64,000 nt of DNA from Ralstonia pickettii (GCF_000607165.1 NZ_JFZG01000006.1:992001-1056000); one strand, 5' to 3'. Shown: positions 36,031 to 44,875, numbered from the stretch's first letter. The notes: generated from the sequence alone by a model not told the origin. Program-made: numbers and translations.

Positions 36031-37101
36031 TTGGCCTCTTCCTCCGCCGCCCGCGCGGCACATCATCAACGCACTCTGCAATGGGGCTACCGCTGGGCGC
36101 TATGGGCGGCCATCCTCTGGGGCGCCTGGTACGTGCCGGGCACGGCTGTCTGGCATGAATCTCCGTTTGCCACGATGGACCTGTCCGATCCGCGCGCATT
36201 CCTGGTCTGCGCGGCCGTCATCACGGCGTTCCATAGCGTCATGGTGACGGTCTTCCAGTGGGTGTGGCTCGGCTCTCTCGGCAAGCTGGGCGATTACTTC
36301 CGCACCATCGGCCAGTTCCGCAAGATCTCGCGCTGGTACTTCATTGCGGCAGTCGTCGGCGGGCTGATGGCCAACTTCGGCTCGTATCTGGCGATGGGCT
36401 ATGTCGGCGCCGTGTTCGCGGCAGTGGCCGGGCTGCTGTATCCGGTGGTGGGCGCGACGGTCGCCAAGCTTTGGTACAACGAGCGCATCACCGCGCGGGC
36501 GGCAGTGGGCATCGCCATCATCATCCTGGGCGGCGTGGCGATCTACGCGCCGGCATTGATGGCCGAATCGCACAGCGGCGGCAATCAGTGGATCGGCTAC
36601 CTGGGCGGCGCCATGGCGGCGATCGGCTGGGGCCTGGAAGGCGCGATCGTGGGCCGTGCCATGGACGTGACCGACCCTGACTGCGGGGTCTCCATCCGCT
36701 ACACCGCCGAGGCCATCTATTGGGTCGTCCTCATCCTGCCGGCCATCGCCCTGTTTGCGCATGTGCCTGTGCCGGTAACGGAGATTGCCTCAGGCATTGT
36801 CCACAGCAAGGCGCTGCTGTGGCTGGTCGTGGGCGGCGTCACCTTCTCGTTCTGCGCGGTGGCCTGGTACAAGTCGTTCCCGCTGATCGGCGTGGGGCGC
36901 GGGCAAGCGCTGGGCGCGTTCTACGCGATGTTCGCCACCCTCTTCACCGCCATCTTCACGCTGCAGTTTCCGGAGTGGTACTTCCTGATCGGCCTGGCGC
37001 TGGTGATCTTCGGCGGCTTCGTGATGGTGTCGGAGCGCTCGGAAAACCTGGAAGTGATCCGCGGCGGTGCCACCCCTGCATCCACGGAGACGCACGCATG
37101 A
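36031..37101 (+). CDS. DMT-superfamily (EamA-type) transporter
   Basis: This 356-residue inner-membrane protein has about ten membrane segments in two repeats (AKLWYNERITARAAVGIAII and GLALVIFGGFVMVSER are EamA-like repeat ends). The start is TTG at 36031, with AAGGAG just upstream. Some DMT proteins of the LicB type import choline, so position between betaine genes and a phosphocholine phospholipase raises that possibility; sequence alone does not show it. The stop overlaps the next start by ATGA. Confidence 0.8.
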   Translation: MASSSAARAAHHQRTLQWGYRWALWAAILWGAWYVPGTAVWHESPFATMDLSDPRAFLVCAAVITAFHSVMVTVFQWVWLGSLGKLGDYFRTIGQFRKISRWYFIAAVVGGLMANFGSYLAMGYVGAVFAAVAGLLYPVVGATVAKLWYNERITARAAVGIAIIILGGVAIYAPALMAESHSGGNQWIGYLGGAMAAIGWGLEGAIVGRAMDVTDPDCGVSIRYTAEAIYWVVLILPAIALFAHVPVPVTEIASGIVHSKALLWLVVGGVTFSFCAVAWYKSFPLIGVGRGQALGAFYAMFATLFTAIFTLQFPEWYFLIGLALVIFGGFVMVSERSENLEVIRGGATPASTETHA

Positions 37102-37400
37102 AACTGCACACGAAGGGCTACATCCTGCAACTGCTTGCGGGCAACGACACGCTGTGGGACAGCGACATCGCCCATCGCACCTGCATCGAATACTGCAAAC
37201 CCGAAGACGAATACTGGACGGGCAGCATCCGTGCCATCCTCGCGGATCTCTACTCCGGCGGGCTGGTGCAAACGGCTGAAGACACGCTGGACGAAGCCAC
37301 GGGCAAGGTGCACTTCCGCTACGCCATCACCGATTTTGGCCGTCAACGCATGGCCGACACCGGCCTGCTCGACCTCGAACCGAAGGAGACCACGCAATGA
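37098..37400 (+). CDS. Small winged-helix-like protein
   Basis: This 100-residue protein of unknown function starts with MKLHTKGYILQLLAGNDTL and shows a helix-helix-helix-wing pattern (SGGLVQTAEDTLDE then VHFRYAITDFGRQRM) like short PadR/winged-helix domains. CIEYC is a close Cys pair. Its ATG overlaps the transporter stop (ATGA), and its own stop overlaps the next small gene in the same way, so all three are translationally coupled. Confidence 0.65.
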   Translation: MKLHTKGYILQLLAGNDTLWDSDIAHRTCIEYCKPEDEYWTGSIRAILADLYSGGLVQTAEDTLDEATGKVHFRYAITDFGRQRMADTGLLDLEPKETTQ

Positions 37401-37507
37401 CCGATTACTGGGGCTATCCGTTTGCCGATGTGTTGGCGATCGTGGTGATCGTCGGGCTGAGCGCACTGGCGCTGTATCAGGCACGCACGTACACGAAGCA
37501 GCTCTGA
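37397..37507 (+). CDS. 36-residue single-pass membrane peptide
   Basis: The short frame begins at ATGA, overlapping the winged-helix stop, with a GGAGAC ribosome site about 8 bases upstream. The product begins MTDYWGYPFADVL, continues with a hydrophobic helix (AIVVIVGLSALAL) and a short basic end (TYTKQL). Small peptides of this form can bind and stabilise a transporter, and the transporter is two genes upstream. No known family recognised. Confidence 0.65.
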   Translation: MTDYWGYPFADVLAIVVIVGLSALALYQARTYTKQL

Positions 37508-37526
37508 CACTGGAGCATCAAAAAAG

Positions 37527-37567
37527 AAAAACGGCCCGCCGGCAGACCACGCCGGCGGGCCGTTTTT
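37527..37567. terminator. Bidirectional terminator between the membrane peptide and plcN
   Basis: 17-bp perfect stem beginning AAAAACGGCCCGCCGGC with 7-base loop and T5 on each strand. Confidence 0.95.
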
Positions 37568-37580
37568 ACTTGGATACCGC

Positions 37581-39683
37581 TTATGCGCTCAGCGCCGGAT
37601 CGGACACACTGACGCGGCCGGTCTCAACGTGACCGGCGAGGCGGCGCTCGAAGCCGGCATCGGTGCTGGCCGTGACGGTCAAGTCGTACCAGGCGTACTG
37701 GCTGCGCAGGTCGAGGTACACCGACGCATCGTCACCGCCGCGCACTTCGCGCTGCACGCTCTCGCCCGTGTACGCGCTCTTGATCGTGAAGACCGTGGGC
37801 GCGCGGCCGTGGTTGATGAGGCGCAGTTGCAGGTTGCCGTTGGCCACGTCGTAGCCCTCCTTCACTTCCAACGCACGGCCATGCGGGCGCAGCAAGCCCG
37901 ACAGCGCGAGCTTGCCTGCAAAGCGTCGCAGGAAGCCGTTCGGGCCGTGCACCGTGAAGTCGTACGCGCCACCGGCGTTCACGGCCAGCTTGTCCGACAG
38001 GCGCTTGCCTGCTTCCACCGTGTAGGTGCGCGGCGCATCGGTGCTGCCCGCGGTGTAGACGAGGAAGGCCGCACCCACGTCGCCGGTGTTCACGAATTCC
38101 AGTTGGAACTTGCCGGCCGCCTCATCCTGGCGGCCGCGCACGAACAGTTCGTACGGCAGGGCGCGCGACGGGCGCACACCGGTTTCCTGCTTCGGCACGG
38201 CCTGCACCAGCGGCGGCAGCGGCACGTAGCTGGCGTGGCGCAGCTTGTCCTTCGGCACGTAGGCGGCGGTGCTCGGCAATGCAGGCACCACCTCGTTGGG
38301 CGTAGCAAAGTTGAACGCAGACGTCAGATCACCGCACACGGCGCGACGCCACTTCGAGATGTTCGGCGACTTCACGCCGTGCGTGCGCTTGAAGCGTTGC
38401 TCGATGAAACGGATGATCGATGTGTGGTCGAACGTTTCCGAGCACACGTAGCCGCCCTTGGACCACGGCGATACCACCAGCATCGGCACGCGCTGGCCCA
38501 GGCCGTAGCTGCCGGCACCGTACGTGCTGTTGCCCGGAAAGTATTCGCCCGTGGTGTCGACCGTCGACAGCCCATTGCTGCCCGACGAGGCAAACGGCGG
38601 CACGAGGTGGTCGAAGAAGCCGTCGTTCTCGTCGTAGGTGATGAACACCGCGGTCTTGCTCCACACCTCGGGGTTGGAGGTCAGGACCTGCAAGACCTGA
38701 TCGATGTACCAGGCGCCGTAGTTGGCCGGCCAGTTCGGGTGCTCGGAGAAAGCCTCGGGCGCGGCAATCCACGACACCTGCGGCAGCGTGCCGTTCTGCA
38801 CGTCGCGCTTGAGGATATCGAAGTAGCCGTCGCCGGCCGCTGCGTTGGTGCCGGTGCGCGCCTTATCGTACAGCGGGTTGCCGGGCTGCGCGTTCTGATA
38901 CTGCTTGAAGTAGAGCAGCGAGTTGTCGCCGTAGTTGCCGATGTAGGCGTCGCTCGTCCAGCCCCAGGAGCCGGCCGCATCGAGGCCCGTGCCGATGTCC
39001 TGATAGATCTTCCACGAGATGCCGGCGGCTTCCAGCACTTCCGGATACGTCGACCAGCCGTAGCCGGCTTCTGCGTTGTCGATCACGGGGCCGCCGCCGA
39101 CGTTGTCGTTGCCGACATAGCCCGTCCACATGTAATAGCGGTTCGGGTCGGTCGACGTGGGCGTGGCGCAGTGATAGGCGTCGCAGATGGTGAAGGCGTC
39201 AGCCAGTGCGTAGTGGAACGGAATGTCCTGGCGGGTGAGATACGCCATCGTCGTGGTGCCCTTGTGCGGGACCCAGCCGTCGTAACGCCCGCCATTGACG
39301 GCGAGGTGGGTGTCGTTCCAGCCGTGCGGCAGGTCTTGCAGGAACTGCAGGCCCAGATCCGGCGCGCTCGGGCGGAACGGCAGGACTTCGCCCACGCCGC
39401 CGGCCATCGGCTGGTGCCACACGCTCTTGCCCGTCGGCAGCGTGACGGTGCGCGTATCGCCGTACCCGCGCACGCCCTTGAGCGTGCCGAAGTAATGATC
39501 GAACGAGCGGTTCTCCTGCATGAGGATCACGATGTGCTGTACGTCTTCGATATTGCGGTGCGCGTTATGGGCGGGAATCGCCAGCGCCTGGCGAATGCCT
39601 TCGGGCACCGCGCCCATGGCTGCGGATGCAGCAGCCAACTGGGCGGCGGAGCGGAGAAAACCACGGCGACTGTTGGAGGTCAT
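37581..39683 (-). CDS. plcN: Phosphocholine-type phospholipase C (PlcN/PlcH family)
   Basis: This 700-residue exported enzyme hydrolyses phosphatidylcholine or sphingomyelin to phosphocholine plus a lipid. Tat signal SRRGFLRSAA is at residues 5-14. The phosphoesterase domain shows IVILMQENRSFDHYFGTLKG (metal-ligand Asn/Glu) and ITYDENDGFFDH, and the C-terminal part holds two DUF756 beta domains found in this family. ATG 39683 begins the Tat signal; the frame is open further upstream through a C-rich tract. A lipoprotein gene precedes it by 86 bases. Confidence 0.93.
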   Translation of the reverse strand: MTSNSRRGFLRSAAQLAAASAAMGAVPEGIRQALAIPAHNAHRNIEDVQHIVILMQENRSFDHYFGTLKGVRGYGDTRTVTLPTGKSVWHQPMAGGVGEVLPFRPSAPDLGLQFLQDLPHGWNDTHLAVNGGRYDGWVPHKGTTTMAYLTRQDIPFHYALADAFTICDAYHCATPTSTDPNRYYMWTGYVGNDNVGGGPVIDNAEAGYGWSTYPEVLEAAGISWKIYQDIGTGLDAAGSWGWTSDAYIGNYGDNSLLYFKQYQNAQPGNPLYDKARTGTNAAAGDGYFDILKRDVQNGTLPQVSWIAAPEAFSEHPNWPANYGAWYIDQVLQVLTSNPEVWSKTAVFITYDENDGFFDHLVPPFASSGSNGLSTVDTTGEYFPGNSTYGAGSYGLGQRVPMLVVSPWSKGGYVCSETFDHTSIIRFIEQRFKRTHGVKSPNISKWRRAVCGDLTSAFNFATPNEVVPALPSTAAYVPKDKLRHASYVPLPPLVQAVPKQETGVRPSRALPYELFVRGRQDEAAGKFQLEFVNTGDVGAAFLVYTAGSTDAPRTYTVEAGKRLSDKLAVNAGGAYDFTVHGPNGFLRRFAGKLALSGLLRPHGRALEVKEGYDVANGNLQLRLINHGRAPTVFTIKSAYTGESVQREVRGGDDASVYLDLRSQYAWYDLTVTASTDAGFERRLAGHVETGRVSVSDPALSA

Positions 39684-39709
39684 GTTCTCGTCCTGATGTC
39701 TGTGTATTT

Positions 39710-39729
39710 GGGGGGTGGTGGGGGGGGGG
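39710..39729 (-). repeat. C-rich homopolymer tract before plcN
   Basis: The minus strand reads C10-A-CC-A-C6 within 30-50 bases upstream of the plcN start, lying between the lipoprotein stop and plcN. The 10-base run is long for this window and could slip; a length change would alter the leader, or the reading frame if an upstream start is used. Confidence 0.7.
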
Positions 39730-39769
39730 ACAACACGGGGCAGCGACTGACTGAACGCAACGCGCAAAG

Positions 39770-39988
39770 TCAGTCGACGGTATGAATCACAGGCGGTGCC
39801 AAGACGTTTTGCGAGGCAACGGCGGGCGGCGGCGAGGCGGGCGGCACGGAAGCCGGCGCGCGCACCACGGCAGGCACATGTGGGTCAGAAGCATCGCAAC
39901 CGCTCAACACGAGCGCGAACAGCACAGCCGCACCCGCCACAAACGCAGGCACGCGGCGTGAAGCGCTGGCATTTCGGTTGGCAGACAC
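39770..39988 (-). CDS. Small lipoprotein upstream of plcN
   Basis: This 72-residue product has a basic N-terminus, a hydrophobic core and the lipobox LVLSGC, then a Pro/Ala-rich tail of 40 residues. The start is GTG at 39988, with GGAGG 8 bases upstream. It may be co-transcribed with plcN. No family recognised; lipidation is clear, function is not. Confidence 0.7.
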   Translation of the reverse strand: MSANRNASASRRVPAFVAGAAVLFALVLSGCDASDPHVPAVVRAPASVPPASPPPAVASQNVLAPPVIHTVD

Positions 39989-40371
39989 AGATGACCTCCA
40001 GATGACCTCGGCGAGCCTGACTGTGCTGCGCGCGCTGTCTACTCACCACGCGCTAAGGTAGAAAGGATTCATGTCGGTTACGTGACGACGGCACGCGCCG
40101 GCTCCATCACCCGAGCTCGCAGATTGATGGAATAGTGTTGCAAGTGCGAATCATTCTCATCTACACTGCAGCGCACCAAATGGCGCCACCGTGCAGCCGA
40201 TCAGGCTGCTTGCATTGCGCACATACCGAGAAGAACGAGCCTCCCTTGCAGCTTCCCCATGGGAGCGCTGCATTCCCGCCTGTCTCTGAAGCGGCCCCTA
40301 CATCAGGACCCCTTGTGCTGCAGGGTCGAGCCCCGCTCGCCTGCACACGCTCATGTCCCGTAGGAGCCCTC
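39989..40371. other. Divergent intergenic region between the lipoprotein and siderophore genes
   Basis: This 383-base stretch has no gene that I can support. An open frame from 40135 into the synthetase exists, but its first 79 codons have no family similarity. It contains the siderophore promoter and Fur-like site; the rest of the leader (about 200 bases) is unexplained. Confidence 0.6.
40138..40167 (+). promoter_or_regulatory. Siderophore operon promoter with Fur-box-like sequence
   Basis: TTGCAA (40138-40143) and TACACT (40162-40167) are separated by 18 bases. The spacer, GTGCGAATCATTCTCATC, is close to a Fur box (a run of ATTCTC/ATCATT hexamers), so Fur-Fe would cover the promoter when iron is plentiful. 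Confidence 0.7.
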
Positions 40372-42336
40372 ATGCAACGTCGATCCGATACCGCCGCCAA
40401 GACCCAAACCGCACCCGCAGCTGCGGCCGGCAACTTCCGTCTTGAATCCATTCCCGCGCTGCTCGAAGTTGGCGTGCAGGCCGAGCATTGGTCAGCGGCA
40501 CAACAACTGGCACGGCGGCGCGTGCTGTCGCGCCTGCTGCAGGCGCTGTTTCGTGAAGCGCTGCTCAATGCCGACCAGCTCATCGCCGATACACGCGCCG
40601 ATGTGACGTTGCTGCCGATCTGGCAGCAGCGCGTGCTGTTGCGTTTCACTGGTTTGCGTCCGGGCGCGCTCGGCAGCTGGACATTGACCGGTGATATCGC
40701 CGTGCTGGCGCACGAGCGCCCGCCGGCACCCATTGAACGTCCGTCCGCCCTGCTCAACTGGCTCGCGCCCATGCTGGACATTGGCGATGCCACCGACGCC
40801 CACCGCCTGGCCGCCATTGCCCGGCTCGCGACGGAACTGGACAACAGCCAGGACAACGACACGCTGTGCCAGGCCTATCGACTGGCCTGGGGCGAGCGTC
40901 TCGCTACCGAGCACCGCACCGCAGCGTGCCAAGACGCGCTGGCCCTGCTCTGCGGCGATGGCACGCCGTACGCCCTGGCGCGTACCGAACAGTGGGGCAC
41001 TGGCGGCCACCCATGGCATCCGGCCTACAAGACTCGGATGGGCCTCGCGCCTGAACAGGTCATCGCGCTCTCACCGGAGTTCGAAGCGCAGGTGCCTATC
41101 GGCTTGGTGGCCGTCGCGGCGCATCGGCTGCAGGTCACCACGATGGACGGTGTGCAGCCGTACGCCGACTGGTTCGCGGCAACCTTCCCCGACGCGATGG
41201 CGGCGTTTCGCAAAGCCTTGCTGGCACGCCAGCTCGCGCCCGAAGCGTGGCTGCCGCTGCCCGTACATCCGTGGCAGCGCGACACGACGCTCGGCGAAAC
41301 CTTCGCAGCTGAATTCGCCGCCGGCGAATTGATCAATCTGCCGGATATCAGCATTGCCGCCCGTCCGACGATGTCATTTCGCACTGTGGCCGCGACCGAC
41401 GCGCCGGGCGGCCCGATGCTCAAGCTGCCGGTCAGCATGCGGCTGACCAGCGTTGAGCGCACCGTATCGCCCAAATCGGCAGTGATGGGGCCGCGCGTGA
41501 GCGCCCTGCTGGAACGCATTCTTGCGACCGACGCGGGATTGGCGAGCGCTCTGTCGATCGTGCCTGAACGCCATGGCATCCACGTGGCTGGCACGGATGA
41601 CGATCGCGCCCGGCATCTGTCGATGATCGTGCGCGACAACCCGACCACGCGCGTTGCCGGGATCGCGCGGCTACTGCCAGTCGGCGCCCTCTTCACGCCG
41701 GACTTCACCGCCGACATGACGCACACAGACACACCCGTGCTGCTCGACACCGTGCTGGCGCGCCAGGCCGACGGCACGCGCGCCGAGCGGGCAGCGCGTT
41801 TCTTCGACGCGTACCTGCGCGTCGCCATTCCGGCCATCGTCGGCCTCTATCTGCGTTACGGCATTGCTCTGGAGGCGCATCAGCAGAACACCTTCGTCGT
41901 CATCGACGAGGCCGGCATGCCGGTGCGGCTGGTGGTGCGAGACTTTGGCGACGTGAAGATCGCGTTGCCGACGCTGCAGGCACAGGGCTTTTCGATCGAG
42001 CCGTTCCGTGCCGGCCACACCACGTATCCCGATCGGGACATTCCGCGCAAGAAGCTCATCCACGCCTTCCTGCTGTGCCATATCGGTGAACTAGCCCTGG
42101 CGCTGTTTCCCGAGCACGGTAGCGCCGTCGGGCTGCACCAATGGCATGACGCCATGCAGGCCGTGTTTGAAGCCAACCGCGCAGCGCTGGATGCCGACAC
42201 CTGGGCGCGCGAGCGCTACGCGCTGCTCGAAGCACCGTGGACGTTCAAGACGTTCGTCCGCATGCGTCTGCGCGACCAGTCCGACGACATGCACGCCGCG
42301 CTGCCCAACCCGCTGGCTGCAGCCGCTCGCGCATGA
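40372..42336 (+). CDS. IucA/IucC family NIS siderophore synthetase (probable rhizoferrin synthetase)
   Basis: This 654-residue ATP-dependent synthetase joins a carboxylate to an amine or alcohol. The IucA/IucC domain shows HPWHPAYKTRMG, LPVHPWQRD and GIALEAHQQNTFVV, with RDFGDVKIA near the end. ATG 40372 has AGGAG upstream and begins family sequence. A lone NIS synthetase followed by an MFS exporter is the Francisella/Legionella rhizoferrin arrangement. Rhizoferrin needs only citrate and putrescine, so no further synthetase is required. Ralstonia pickettii is reported to make this siderophore. Confidence 0.88.
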   Translation: MQRRSDTAAKTQTAPAAAAGNFRLESIPALLEVGVQAEHWSAAQQLARRRVLSRLLQALFREALLNADQLIADTRADVTLLPIWQQRVLLRFTGLRPGALGSWTLTGDIAVLAHERPPAPIERPSALLNWLAPMLDIGDATDAHRLAAIARLATELDNSQDNDTLCQAYRLAWGERLATEHRTAACQDALALLCGDGTPYALARTEQWGTGGHPWHPAYKTRMGLAPEQVIALSPEFEAQVPIGLVAVAAHRLQVTTMDGVQPYADWFAATFPDAMAAFRKALLARQLAPEAWLPLPVHPWQRDTTLGETFAAEFAAGELINLPDISIAARPTMSFRTVAATDAPGGPMLKLPVSMRLTSVERTVSPKSAVMGPRVSALLERILATDAGLASALSIVPERHGIHVAGTDDDRARHLSMIVRDNPTTRVAGIARLLPVGALFTPDFTADMTHTDTPVLLDTVLARQADGTRAERAARFFDAYLRVAIPAIVGLYLRYGIALEAHQQNTFVVIDEAGMPVRLVVRDFGDVKIALPTLQAQGFSIEPFRAGHTTYPDRDIPRKKLIHAFLLCHIGELALALFPEHGSAVGLHQWHDAMQAVFEANRAALDADTWARERYALLEAPWTFKTFVRMRLRDQSDDMHAALPNPLAAAARA

Positions 42337-43577
42337 ACCCGGCAACGACTGTGGACGCGTGGCGGGGGGCCATCCGGTGGCTCCTCGTCATCCAGGCCCT
42401 TTCAATGGGCGCGATGGAAATGACGGGGCCGTTCTGGCCGCTGTTCCTGCGTGAGCTGTCGCCGGTGCCGCACGTGCCGTTCGCGTGGGTGGCGAGCGCA
42501 GCGTACTTTGCGCCGATGGCCGCCACGCTCGTCACCGCGCCATGGTGGGGGCGCCTGGCCGACCGTGTCGGGCCCAAGCCGATGATCCTGCGGGCGCTGG
42601 TCGCGCTGGCCGCGTCACAACTGTGGTCGGTCTATGCAGACTCAGCAGCAAGCGTGCTGCTGGCGCGCACGGTGCAAGGCGGGCTGGCGGGCTTTCTGGC
42701 CGCCGCCCAGATCTACGCCATGCGCGTGGCGCCGGCCGACATGCGCCGGCGAGTCTTCGCCGATCTGCAGACCGTCACGGCGTGCGGCAGCTTCATGGCC
42801 CCGCCGGTTGGTGCGTGGCTCGTGGGGTGGATGGGCTTTCGCATGGCCAACACGGCGGGCGCGGTCGTGATCCTGGCGTGCATTCCGCTGGCGATGGTCT
42901 GCCTGCCCGCGATCAAGCCCGCCGCGCAGTCCGTAGACGAGCCGGACGCCGATGCTCGCCAGGCACGTCACGCTCCGCTGGGCGCCCTGGTGATCGGCCT
43001 GTTGCTCGGCACAGTGGCGGTGCAGGCGGCACGCGTCATGCCGCAAGGCTTCCTCGCGCCGTATATCACCGAGACGCTGCATGGCTCGGTGATGCTGGCC
43101 GGTCTGGCGTACAGCGCCACGGCCGCGACACTGGCGCTGTCTGCGCGCTGGTGGGCAAAGCGGTTTGCGGGCCTGCCCGTGCACGTCACGCTAGGGCGCG
43201 TCTGCGCATTGACCGCCGTCTGCGGCCTTACTGCGCTCTGGCAAGGCGTTGCTCAGGGGGAAGCCGCGTTCATCGCTGCGCGCCTGGCGTGGGGTCTGTG
43301 CCTGGGCGGCCTGCTACCGGTCCTCAACAGCCTGGTGGCAGAAACCAGCCCGGAAGATCGTCAAGGCTTTGCTTTGGGGTTGTGCAGCAGTGCAGCCAAG
43401 GGCGGCGCGCTCATCGGCCTGGGCGTGGCGGCGTTGTCGACGGGCCTGTTCGGATGGCGTGCGGGCTTTGTCGCCATGACCGCCATGTACCTGGCGGCAC
43501 TGCTTGCCCTGCTGGTCATACGCCGCGCAGCCTCACCACACGCAGCATCGGCGGTGGGGCAGACTCAACGCGCCTGA
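42333..43577 (+). CDS. MFS transporter, probable siderophore exporter
   Basis: This 414-residue, 12-helix MFS protein shows the loop motif PWWGRLADRVGPKPM after helix 2. Its ATG overlaps the synthetase stop (ATGA), so the two are coupled, and export of the siderophore made by the upstream enzyme is the likely job. Its last 13 bases overlap the end of the opposing VanZ gene. No receptor gene is in the cluster. Confidence 0.87.
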   Translation: MNPATTVDAWRGAIRWLLVIQALSMGAMEMTGPFWPLFLRELSPVPHVPFAWVASAAYFAPMAATLVTAPWWGRLADRVGPKPMILRALVALAASQLWSVYADSAASVLLARTVQGGLAGFLAAAQIYAMRVAPADMRRRVFADLQTVTACGSFMAPPVGAWLVGWMGFRMANTAGAVVILACIPLAMVCLPAIKPAAQSVDEPDADARQARHAPLGALVIGLLLGTVAVQAARVMPQGFLAPYITETLHGSVMLAGLAYSATAATLALSARWWAKRFAGLPVHVTLGRVCALTAVCGLTALWQGVAQGEAAFIAARLAWGLCLGGLLPVLNSLVAETSPEDRQGFALGLCSSAAKGGALIGLGVAALSTGLFGWRAGFVAMTAMYLAALLALLVIRRAASPHAASAVGQTQRA

Positions 43578-44755
43578 CGTCCGGCGCGCCGCTGCAGCTG
43601 TGTCTGCTCGGCGCGCCAGGCGAGGTAGCCGAGGCCGAGAAACGGCCACAGCCAGCCGATCCATTGAGAAAGGCTGTTGAAGTGGACGAAGCGCCCCAGC
43701 CGCCAGCTTTGCGCCGACACCCACGAATATGGGCTCGGCGGCAGCACGTTGGACAGGATGATCAGCGCGATCAGCAGGGCCATGGCCAGCGCACCGCGCA
43801 GCCAGCGCGGCAGGCGCACCAGCAGCACCAGCACCAGCGAGCCGACGACCAGCCCGAAACGCGCGCCAGATGAAAGCCAATCCCACGCGCCGCCCAGCGG
43901 AAACTGCAGCACCGTCGCCCCCGCCTTCACCAGCAGCGCGCCGGCCAGCAACGCGGCCAGCAGGCGCAGCATGGGCGCCCCGCGGCGCATGGCCACGCTG
44001 GCCAGCAGCCCCGTGCCGATCCAACTGCAAGCGGTGATGAGGGCTTCCAGCAGTTCCTGGCGCTGCAGCGCTTCCGGGTGCGCCGTCAGCTTGTCCTGCC
44101 AGTCGAACAGCTCCGGAAACCAGCCGTTGAGGAAATTGACGACAAACGCATCCGGCGATGGATCGAGCAGGATGCTGCGGATCACCCCGCCCATGCTGAA
44201 GAGAAATTCCTGCGGAAAAATCTGCGCAAACGGCCATACCAGCATCAGCAGGATCGCAAAGGTCGCATGCGGCTCGAACCAGCGGCGGCGCAGGCGGCGC
44301 AGCCCGCCCCGGTCGATCAGCCGCGCAGCAAACGGCAGCATGACGATGCTGCCCAGCAGCGCGCCCAGCGTATTCGTCGCCAGATCGACGTTGGAGGATA
44401 CGCGCGTGGGCAGATAGGTCTGGATCGCTTCCATGGCGCCCGAGAGCAGCAACCCCGCCAGCAGGGCCAGCAACACCGCACGCCAGCCCGTGATGCGCGG
44501 GTGCAGCGCCAGCACCGTCAGCATGCCCAGCGGCATGTAGCCCCACACGTTGGTGAGCAGGTCGAAGCCGGTGTTGTAGCGCGGCAGCGGTGCGCTCAGG
44601 AAGGCAAACGGCGACACGCCGGTGTCCGTCCAGCCGGCAAACGGATACAGGCTGGCGTAGACGACCAGCAGCACGAACCACCCCAGCCCGGCGCGTGCAA
44701 GCGGCGAGTGGCGATGCGGAGTGGGTGCGGCGGGTTGCGAGTGGAAGTCCGTCAC
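43565..44755 (-). CDS. VanZ family membrane protein
   Basis: This 396-residue protein has about ten membrane segments. The VanZ-like part is N-terminal: DLLTNVWGYMPLGMLTVLAL and AIQTYLPTRVSSNVDLATNTLGALLGS are the family signature. It is longer than the single VanZ domain of resistance clusters, and nothing here suggests glycopeptide resistance. The start is GTG at 44755, with no clear ribosome site, so the N-terminus is uncertain. It ends inside the opposing MFS gene (13-base convergent overlap). Confidence 0.8.
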   Translation of the reverse strand: MTDFHSQPAAPTPHRHSPLARAGLGWFVLLVVYASLYPFAGWTDTGVSPFAFLSAPLPRYNTGFDLLTNVWGYMPLGMLTVLALHPRITGWRAVLLALLAGLLLSGAMEAIQTYLPTRVSSNVDLATNTLGALLGSIVMLPFAARLIDRGGLRRLRRRWFEPHATFAILLMLVWPFAQIFPQEFLFSMGGVIRSILLDPSPDAFVVNFLNGWFPELFDWQDKLTAHPEALQRQELLEALITACSWIGTGLLASVAMRRGAPMLRLLAALLAGALLVKAGATVLQFPLGGAWDWLSSGARFGLVVGSLVLVLLVRLPRWLRGALAMALLIALIILSNVLPPSPYSWVSAQSWRLGRFVHFNSLSQWIGWLWPFLGLGYLAWRAEQTQLQRRAGRQAR

Positions 44756-44875
44756 CGGAAGAAGCAGCTATCTATCTAGGAGGAGGAGCGGACATGCCCG
44801 GAAGAAGCCGCCCATGATAGCGTCCGATGCCGCTCTTCACGGATGGTTCCTCCATCCGGTGGAGAGGTCGAGGTA

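Noticed and set aside
37629-39785. 718-codon open frame opposite plcN
   Set aside because: It is the antisense shadow of a well-supported phospholipase gene in high-GC DNA; its product is Arg/His/Val-rich with no domain.
40135-40371. N-terminal extension of the siderophore synthetase
   Set aside because: It would begin inside the promoter/Fur-like site and has no family similarity; ATG 40372 has its own ribosome site.
43565-44755. VanZ gene as glycopeptide resistance
   Set aside because: Only the membrane domain is shared; no VanA/H/X/S/R genes are near and the organism is Gram-negative.
44794-44817. 7-codon frame after a very strong AGGAGGAGG site, plus strand
   Set aside because: Looks like a ribosome site, but no gene follows in frame and it lies upstream of the opposing VanZ gene; probably chance.
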